A stretch of 21,077 nucleotides of DNA, taken from assembly GCA_019751935.1 (NCBI GenBank), contig JAIEMR010000069.1, positions 1 to 21,077 of the forward strand, read 5' to 3'. Source of the DNA: Alphaproteobacteria bacterium (GTDB taxonomy: Bacteria > Pseudomonadota > Alphaproteobacteria > Paracaedibacterales > CAIULA01). The notes beneath the pieces were generated by a model that ran no database searches, was not told the origin of the DNA, and saw nothing but the letters and a program-made list of their open reading frames with translations. Each line of letters starts with the position of its first letter. Position 1 is the stretch's first letter. The position numbers and the translations under genes are program-made. This document shows positions 15,544 to 21,077 of this stretch, piece after piece.

Positions 15544-16158
15544 ATGACAAAACGCGTAACAGCAAAACATAAAATCGACCGTCGTTTAGGTGTAAACTTA
15601 TGGGGCCGTGCAAAAAGCCCTTTTAATGCTCGTAATTACGGACCAGGACAACACGGTCAACAACGTTCAAAACCATCCGACTATGGCCTTCAATTGCGTG
15701 CTAAGCAAAAATTGAAAGGTTATTACGGAAATATTGGTGAGCGTCAATTCCGCAAAATTTACGAAGAAGCAATTCGTCTTCGTGGTGATACCTCAGAAAA
15801 TATGATCGATTTACTAGAGCGCCGCTTAGATGCAGTTGTTTACCGTATGAAATTCGTTGCAACGCCTTTTGCTGCACGTCAAATGGTAAGCCATGGTCAT
15901 ATTAAGGTTAATGGTCATCGCGTTGACATTGCGTCTTACAGACTAAAAGACGGTGATGAAATTGAACTTACTGGCAGCATGAAGGAAAACGTGAATGTTG
16001 TGATTGCAAGTCAATCTGGCGAACGCGATGTTCCAGACTATATTGAAGTTGACCATAAAAGCATGAAAGGCAAATTCATTCGCGGACCTAAATTAGCGGA
16101 TGTGCCTTACCCTGTGCAAATGGAACCACATTTGGTTATCGAGTTTTATTCTCGCTAA
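15544..16158 (+). CDS. rpsD: 30S ribosomal protein S4
   Basis: The 204-residue product begins at the ATG at 15544 (MTKRVTAKHKIDRRLG), as in other alphaproteobacterial S4 proteins. An upstream TTG at 15460 keeps the frame open, but the extra 28 residues have no S4 character. NYGPGQHG (31-38) and the S4 RNA-binding domain (about 93-155, RRLDAVVYRMKFVATPFAARQMVSHGHIKVNG) are intact. S4 binds 16S rRNA early in 30S assembly and often represses its own translation. It stands alone rather than in the alpha operon, as is usual in alphaproteobacteria, and is closed by a strong terminator. Confidence 0.97.
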   Translation: MTKRVTAKHKIDRRLGVNLWGRAKSPFNARNYGPGQHGQQRSKPSDYGLQLRAKQKLKGYYGNIGERQFRKIYEEAIRLRGDTSENMIDLLERRLDAVVYRMKFVATPFAARQMVSHGHIKVNGHRVDIASYRLKDGDEIELTGSMKENVNVVIASQSGERDVPDYIEVDHKSMKGKFIRGPKLADVPYPVQMEPHLVIEFYSR

Positions 16159-16180
16159 TTTTTTTGTGAGCGTATTTTTA

Positions 16181-16209
16181 AAACCCCGTTTTATGCGGGG
16201 TTTTTTTTT
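16181..16209 (+). terminator. Intrinsic terminator after rpsD
   Basis: AAACCCCG (16181-16188), a 7-base loop, then CGGGGTTT running into an unbroken stretch of nine Ts (16201-16209). This is a textbook Rho-independent terminator 22 bases after the rpsD stop. It separates rpsD from map, whose ATG is 17 bases beyond. Confidence 0.93.
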
Positions 16210-16226
16210 GAAAGGAATCCAGCATT

Positions 16227-17051
16227 ATGATTAACCCTTATAATCATCACCATGAACATGGTGAACACTGTCAGCACGATCATGACGATGAAGAATCGGA
16301 TGAGGTTATTATTCATGATGCCAAAGGTTTTGAAGGGATGCGAAAGGCTGGGCAATTAGCTTCTAAGACGCTTGATTACATCACGCCTTTTGTAAAAGCT
16401 GGAATTACCACGCTTGAGCTAGATCGCCTCTGTCACGACTTCATTATTCAAAATAAAGCGATCCCTGCCCCGCTTGGTTATAGAGGGTTTCCAAAATCCA
16501 TATGCACCTCAGTCAATCACGTGGTATGCCACGGTATTCCGGGCGAAAAAAAATTGATTGATGGCGACATTTTAAACATCGATGTCACGGTTATTGTTGA
16601 CGGATGGCACGGCGACACCAGCCGTATGTTTTCCATTGGTAAACCTGGCATAAGAGCCGAAAAGTTAATTAACATTACCTTTGAGGCCATGATGCGAGGC
16701 ATTGAAATTGTCCGCCCTGGCGCAACCTTAGGTGATATAGGTCACACCATTCAGTCCTTTGTTGAACGGAACGGCTTTTCAGTCGTACGTGATTTTTGCG
16801 GTCATGGGCTTGGTAAAATTTTCCATATGCCCCCCACAGTTCTTCACTATGGCAAACCTAACACTGGGTTAGAACTTGTCGAGGGCATGTTCTTTACAAT
16901 TGAGCCCATGGTAAATGCTGGAAAATATGATATTAAAATTCTTGAAGATGGCTGGACAGCAGTGACGCGCGATCGCTCTCTTTCCGCGCAGTTTGAACAT
17001 AGCATTGGGGTAACAGCTAACGGTTTTGAGATTTTTACGAAAAGCTCTTAA
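16227..17051 (+). CDS. map: Methionine aminopeptidase type I with His-rich N-terminal extension
   Basis: The 274-residue enzyme removes the initiator Met from new proteins in the cytoplasm. Metal ligands are in place: Asp119 and Asp130 (NIDVTVIVDGWHGDTSR), His193 (GHGLGKIFH), Glu226 (FFTIEPM) and Glu257 (AQFEHSIG), plus the substrate-site His102 (VCHGIPG). The text PLGYRGFPKSICTSVNHVVCHGIP is close to rickettsial versions. Unlike those, it has about 25 extra N-terminal residues with seven His, one Cys and many Asp/Glu between positions 7 and 26, which may hold or buffer metal ions. The ATG has AAGGA 10 bases upstream, so the extension belongs to the protein. It follows the rpsD terminator and needs its own promoter or read-through. 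Confidence 0.96.
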   Translation: MINPYNHHHEHGEHCQHDHDDEESDEVIIHDAKGFEGMRKAGQLASKTLDYITPFVKAGITTLELDRLCHDFIIQNKAIPAPLGYRGFPKSICTSVNHVVCHGIPGEKKLIDGDILNIDVTVIVDGWHGDTSRMFSIGKPGIRAEKLINITFEAMMRGIEIVRPGATLGDIGHTIQSFVERNGFSVVRDFCGHGLGKIFHMPPTVLHYGKPNTGLELVEGMFFTIEPMVNAGKYDIKILEDGWTAVTRDRSLSAQFEHSIGVTANGFEIFTKSS

Positions 17052-17377
17052 ATAACCTGAGCTCGATGCAAGAAAGACAATTAACCATTCATAATGGTGA
17101 GCAAAAGAAGTTGCGTGGCCATTCAGAAAAACAGTCTCTCTAGCAAAATAACCGCTGGATCACCACGTCGCCTGACGGCGACTCGTGATGACGGGGTTAT
17201 TTATTATCATTTAATACTGGTCTTTCTATAGTAAAAAAAACACCCCACCTCAAGTCCAAGCAGCGCCTTGCTTTATCCAACATCCTTATATAAATTTATC
17301 TTTACTTCTAAAAATTAATCTTTTATAAAGATTTTTCTCCATAATATAAATATAGATTTAATTGTAAGGATGCCCCC
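17052..17377. other. Gap holding a REP-like hairpin and the leader of the next gene
   Basis: No gene is seen. The gap holds a short perfect palindrome (ACCATT-CAT-AATGGT, 17085-17099), the REP-like hairpin at 17155-17193, and an A+T-rich run (about 17281-17360) likely to contain the promoter of the secreted-protein operon. No clean -35/-10 pair could be chosen. No T-tailed terminator for map is visible; the hairpins may serve instead. Confidence 0.5.
17155..17193. repeat. REP-like repeat, half copy
   Basis: CTGGATCACCACG (17155-17167) is followed by a short hairpin and CTCGTGATGACG. Arms ATCAC and GTCGCC pair with GGCGAC and GTGAT. The layout matches the right half of the element at 14128-14164, with changes on both sides of each stem that keep pairing. 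The left CGTCATTGCGAG half is missing here. Confidence 0.7.
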
Positions 17378-18820
17378 ATGATCAAAATTGTGTGTTATTT
17401 AGTGACCCTAGGGTTTTTATTTTTAAGCCCTGTTCACAGTTATTATACCAGCGATGTACCAGCAGATTTTAATGAAATGCTGGCAGCTCCTACCACCTTT
17501 CGACCTTCAACTGGTACAAGTTTACCCACAAAAGTAACAGCACCTTTTGTTAAAAATGTTGCTCCCCCCTCTTTAGATCTTTTCAGCAATCCTACAGCTG
17601 CTGCTTGGAAAACACAGAACAGTGGTATAAAACTGAATCCCCATCAAATTCTCGATGTTATCGGTAAATCACGTCGTGGGCTTTTAAATTCTTTAAATCC
17701 TCTCTATCAGAATATTACGAATGCCGAAACAACTGGCTTACTTGCAATGATTCAAGGTAAAGCTTTTAGACTGCGCCAAGCTGCTGCCACCCCAGCACAA
17801 CAAGAAGAGATGGCGCGTGAGCTGCTTAATATAGGATATCAAATGCCTAGCGCTGAGCTCGCTAGAATACTTTCAGAATTCGAGAGAATATATAATTCTG
17901 GTGGCTTATCATCCGCACAGAAAAGCCATATCCAAACATCCGCCATGCTCGTGTTAAAAGGCAACAATTCAGCGCTTACAGACAGAGCATGGTATCTAGC
18001 TGGCAGAGATAAAGTTAAAGCCATTGGGAAAATAGACACATACGCTGCAAAATTTCTACCAGTTAGAAAGGCTGTTGGTGGGACAGGAGGCGCTGTAGAT
18101 GCTACAGAAGTGCACTTTAACCCAGCCGAAATTCACCTGAAGCATTTACGCGGAAGATCTTTTCTATATGGAACAGATGATGTACAGCCAAGTAAAATTC
18201 ATGCCGACGGAGCTGGTCCTCGTTTCTTGAATATTATGGGGCTCGGAACCATAAAAACACCTGCCAATACACAGTCTGTTGATGATGTATGTTCCATTGT
18301 AGCATCAGTTTCAGACACCCATTCTATTGTGATAACATCCCTACCGGATTTAAAGGGACCCGATGATGCTTTCGTGCTTTTACCAGCTTATGGGGAAATT
18401 GATGCATCAAAAACTCTTCGGACAAATTTTAACAGCAAGGGCCGTAGGGAATCAGAGGTTCTTCAAGGAAACGTTTCTGTTTCTCTATCATCTCAATTTG
18501 TGAACCCACTGCCTATTCCAATTACATGGAGCACAACCTATGCTGATAATAACGGTCGGTTGACTTTTAAAAAAGCATCTCCAGAAGCTTTTTCACTTAC
18601 AGCTACCGTTTCAAGTCCAAGTAAAAGACCAAAGATTTCCTATTATTTACGAATTCCAATTGGTGTCAAAATGACATTAAAAACATTTTCTGAACGAAAG
18701 GGTGGGGATTTTAACCTTCTCGAGTTGCTTGATGAAATTACAAGCTCTATTTCTGACCCATCTGTTTTGGCTGAATTACAGCAAATCAAAAGTGGCCACT
18801 TTCCAAAAAATTTAAGATAA
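17378..18820 (+). CDS. Exported protein of unknown function, first gene of a secreted-protein pair
   Basis: The 480-residue product starts at an ATG with AAGGA 8 bases upstream and carries a signal peptide (MIKIVCYLVTLGFLFLSPVHS, cleavage near 21). An N-terminal region rich in Pro, Thr and Ala precedes a helical middle (about 90-215). The C-terminal part (about 360-455) alternates polar and hydrophobic residues in strand-like stretches (VSVSLSSQFVN, FSLTATVSS, ISYYLRIPIGVKMTLKTF), suggesting a beta-rich domain. No catalytic motif or known family is recognised. The next gene starts 16 bases after its stop, so the pair is very likely co-transcribed. Secreted or periplasmic location is well supported; function is unknown. 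Confidence 0.65.
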   Translation: MIKIVCYLVTLGFLFLSPVHSYYTSDVPADFNEMLAAPTTFRPSTGTSLPTKVTAPFVKNVAPPSLDLFSNPTAAAWKTQNSGIKLNPHQILDVIGKSRRGLLNSLNPLYQNITNAETTGLLAMIQGKAFRLRQAAATPAQQEEMARELLNIGYQMPSAELARILSEFERIYNSGGLSSAQKSHIQTSAMLVLKGNNSALTDRAWYLAGRDKVKAIGKIDTYAAKFLPVRKAVGGTGGAVDATEVHFNPAEIHLKHLRGRSFLYGTDDVQPSKIHADGAGPRFLNIMGLGTIKTPANTQSVDDVCSIVASVSDTHSIVITSLPDLKGPDDAFVLLPAYGEIDASKTLRTNFNSKGRRESEVLQGNVSVSLSSQFVNPLPIPITWSTTYADNNGRLTFKKASPEAFSLTATVSSPSKRPKISYYLRIPIGVKMTLKTFSERKGGDFNLLELLDEITSSISDPSVLAELQQIKSGHFPKNLR

Positions 18821-18836
18821 TATAAAGGTTATTAAA

Positions 18837-21077
18837 ATGAAAAAATATACCAAAACTCTCGGAATTTTGTTGGCAACCACATGCCTAAGTGCAGTTTATG
18901 CTATGGACCCGTCCGAGGCAGTTTCATCAACGGCAGTCACCGTTCGCGGGGACGGTGGTTCTGGTTCGGTTTTAACGACGCGTAGCCCAATGGCTGTAAG
19001 TATGGTAGGCATAGACCCCGCGGGATATGAACTTGTTGAGAGAGTCCGTACTGCTGATGTCGCCTCGTATTGGTCCCGATCTATAGGAGCAAATAAAATC
19101 CCTGAAGACATTAGGGAAATCTCTGACGCTTCAGCAAGAAATTTAGTTCTTGGCTTTCACAATGCAAAATATACCCTTTCACTTAAAATGAATGAAGCTG
19201 ATAGGAAAAAGGGCACACATGAAGCAAGGGATGCAGATTCACAAGTAAGAGAAGCTCAAAAACATTTAGACAGCCTAGACCGTCAGTTGACCCTTCTTGG
19301 TCAAAATGGTGGTAGCCTGGGTGTGGCAGTTCGCGCAGTTGCTGTTACTCAAGATGAGAAAGGTGGTGGCTGGCAAGCAACTGATCTTGACAGTGATGGG
19401 TTTAATGTAGTCGTTGCTACAAGGCAAAACACTTTTGATAGCGTGGCATTTAAAAAGGCCAAAGAGCGGGGAAATACAATTCCGCTCATGGAAATTCAGG
19501 AAGTTGATAATTTAATTTCTGTAACGCCCATTCCCAGAGCACAACTTAAACGCGTGTATACATTCTTAGAATTTTTCAATCCCGTCTATAATCCTTTTGA
19601 AGGTTTGACTAATAAATCAGAAGACGGGATATTTGAAACCTTAAACGCACTTCGTCGTTTTTATGATGGTTCTTTGGTAACAGAACTTCAAGAACTGTCC
19701 ACAAGGGTTCACGATAAAGCTAAAAGCGTTCGAAGCTCAGCAGAGAAACGTACGTTATTTACAGCTGTTAATACAATCGCAATAGCTATTGATAATATCC
19801 TGACTTTATTGGGTGAAGGATCACCCCTTGCTGAAGCCTTCAGGCATGATATTGGAAAAGTAATGCCTGCTTTTACTGATCTACAAGGTTTATGCTCTGA
19901 TTATGTCACGACTCTGGGGATAGAAGATAAAGCTTTTCCTGTAGCGGGTGTGCATGAATCGATGTTCGCTGTTGAGAAGGTTCTTGTTTCTGATATTTAC
20001 AAGGTAATGCGCCATTTGGAAAAAATTACCTCTATTCTTCAGGCAAAACGCGGCGATAGCAATCCATTTCAAAAACATATTAACAAATTAAGTCAGTTTA
20101 TCAAAGATGATCAAGCCTTTCTTGGGCTTTTAGAAACACATGATCTAGGTACTACCGTAGCAGCAATTCAGGCGGAAGAAACTAGACTTTTAAGTGAGTT
20201 GCCAGTGGCAGAAGCTCTCTTTCAAGAGCGATTCCTAAAGGTACAAGCAAGAAAAGAAGAGTTAAGTAAGAGTGGAAGTTCGGGCTATGATCAAACGCTT
20301 AATGATCTAGAAAATGACCTTCGTTCAGCAGAACAAAAAGTCGATAGTTTGAAGCGACGCTTAGAAGGCAATCCAAAATGGATCACTCCTTTACAAGCAT
20401 CATTTGCTGCTCGCGAGACTTTACGAGGATTTCATGGCGCCTTTGCACGCCAGTTCCATGTCTTACAAACTCCGAAAGTTTGGGAATCTGTTAAACTGGA
20501 CGAATTAGGGACTTTAAAGCAAAGTCTGACGGATTTAAATATGTTGGTGGAAGAATTGAAAGGCTTTTATAATGAAGCCCATAACGAGGTGGTTAGAGTT
20601 GCAGCAAAGGCAGGAAAAGTTCTTGATATGCGACATGTACCTTCTATGATTGCAGATAAAGAGGCAGGTTATAAGGAAGTTGAGCTTCCTGTAGCACCAC
20701 CTTTGACCCTTACGGACGGAAGTGTCTCTGGAGGGGGCAGCGGCATGGATGGTGCCCTGGTTGGAATGCCACAGGCTGGTATGTTGGCGATGCTTGGTTT
20801 AAAGCATCTCGCAGATGGCCCAGGAATGACGAATCCACTAGGTCATCTGGTTGATGTAGCAGATAGAGCAGATAGAGCCACAAAGAATGCGGAAGACCGT
20901 GCTGCCGTCTTTGAACGTGTACGAGCGCAAGCTGAAGCCATAAAAGCAAGCAGAGCCAGCATGAAAGCAGCTGCAAAAGTTGTGGAAGTTCGTGATCCGT
21001 TGGCTAATCTTGGGATGATGCCCTTGCAGCAAGTTAAAAATGTTTTGGGAGTTACAAATTCTTTAAGAGGAGCACCT
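18837..21077 (+). CDS. Large exported protein of unknown function, runs off the window
   Basis: The ATG at 18837 has AAAGG 8 bases upstream. The frame stays open for 747 codons to the last base, with no stop, so the C-terminus is missing. The N-terminus MKKYTKTLGILLATTCLSAVYA is a clear signal peptide (cleavage near 22). A helical segment near residues 120-160 has the look of a short coiled coil, and another lies near 470-515 (LNDLENDLRSAEQKVDSLKRRLEG). A Gly/Ser-rich break near 628-640 precedes MPQAGMLAMLGLKHL. Residues about 676-720 form an Ala/Arg/Asp/Lys-rich helix starting VADRADRATKNAEDR. No catalytic motif or known family is recognised. It is 16 bases downstream of the gene at 17378, forming an operon of two unrelated-looking secreted proteins. 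The open frame and export signal are secure. Confidence 0.72.
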   Translation, partial: MKKYTKTLGILLATTCLSAVYAMDPSEAVSSTAVTVRGDGGSGSVLTTRSPMAVSMVGIDPAGYELVERVRTADVASYWSRSIGANKIPEDIREISDASARNLVLGFHNAKYTLSLKMNEADRKKGTHEARDADSQVREAQKHLDSLDRQLTLLGQNGGSLGVAVRAVAVTQDEKGGGWQATDLDSDGFNVVVATRQNTFDSVAFKKAKERGNTIPLMEIQEVDNLISVTPIPRAQLKRVYTFLEFFNPVYNPFEGLTNKSEDGIFETLNALRRFYDGSLVTELQELSTRVHDKAKSVRSSAEKRTLFTAVNTIAIAIDNILTLLGEGSPLAEAFRHDIGKVMPAFTDLQGLCSDYVTTLGIEDKAFPVAGVHESMFAVEKVLVSDIYKVMRHLEKITSILQAKRGDSNPFQKHINKLSQFIKDDQAFLGLLETHDLGTTVAAIQAEETRLLSELPVAEALFQERFLKVQARKEELSKSGSSGYDQTLNDLENDLRSAEQKVDSLKRRLEGNPKWITPLQASFAARETLRGFHGAFARQFHVLQTPKVWESVKLDELGTLKQSLTDLNMLVEELKGFYNEAHNEVVRVAAKAGKVLDMRHVPSMIADKEAGYKEVELPVAPPLTLTDGSVSGGGSGMDGALVGMPQAGMLAMLGLKHLADGPGMTNPLGHLVDVADRADRATKNAEDRAAVFERVRAQAEAIKASRASMKAAAKVVEVRDPLANLGMMPLQQVKNVLGVTNSLRGAP

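Noticed and set aside
15346..15570. 74-codon minus-strand open frame upstream of rpsD
   Set aside because: It overlaps the rpsD start antisense and most likely covers only promoter and leader DNA.
20710..21032. Two minus-strand open frames at the right end
   Set aside because: They are antisense to the long secreted-protein frame that starts at 18837 with a signal peptide and remains open to the window end.

Overview
The window looks like chromosomal DNA from an A+T-rich, host-associated alphaproteobacterium. Methionine aminopeptidase and ribosomal protein S4 read like Rickettsiales/Holosporales versions. Secreted proteins of unknown function are dense, and several palindromic repeats sit between genes. 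The order is an inference from remembered protein similarity; no marker RNA gene is present to settle it.

Layout. 1-2.6 kb: a small outer-membrane beta-barrel protein and a large exported coiled-coil protein, both plus strand. 2.6-3.8 kb: an exported phospholipase D-like protein, minus strand. 3.8-4.1 kb: a palindromic, MITE-like element with 23-bp terminal inverted repeats. 4.2-5.9 kb: an orphan secretin-type lipoprotein. 5.9-6.5 kb: a gene-free stretch full of perfect inverted repeats. 6.5-7.5 kb: an APH(9)-type (spectinomycin) phosphotransferase homologue. 7.6-9.7 kb: a two-gene arginine catabolic operon on the minus strand, arginase then ornithine aminotransferase, with an 8-bp inverted repeat over its translation start region. 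9.7-11.0 kb: a Bcr/CflA-type drug exporter with a hairpin-rich leader. 11.2-12.7 kb: replicative helicase dnaB. 12.8-15.3 kb: two convergent exported proteins of unknown function separated by a REP-like palindrome. 15.5-17.1 kb: rpsD, a clear intrinsic terminator, then map with a histidine-rich N-terminal extension. 17.1-17.4 kb: a second REP-like hairpin. 17.4 kb to the end: a two-gene operon of large exported proteins of unknown function, the second running off the window.

How the genes relate. Housekeeping genes (dnaB, rpsD, map) are scattered singly among accessory genes, as in reduced, rearranged intracellular genomes. Arginase and ornithine aminotransferase together turn arginine into urea, ornithine and then glutamate semialdehyde, fitting use of host arginine. 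Seven genes begin with a convincing Sec signal peptide (35, 763, 3751 minus, 12781, 15342 minus, 17378 and 18837) and one with a lipoprotein signal (4173). Most of the non-housekeeping coding capacity is therefore aimed at the envelope or the host. The APH(9)-type kinase and the Bcr/CflA exporter are two possible drug-tolerance genes.

Least explained, and most worth checking, are the palindromic element at 3822-4096, the pair of REP-like hairpins with compensatory base changes, the overlapping hairpins before the exporter, the inverted repeat at the arginase start, the structured gap at 5.9-6.5 kb and the secreted-protein operon at the right end.
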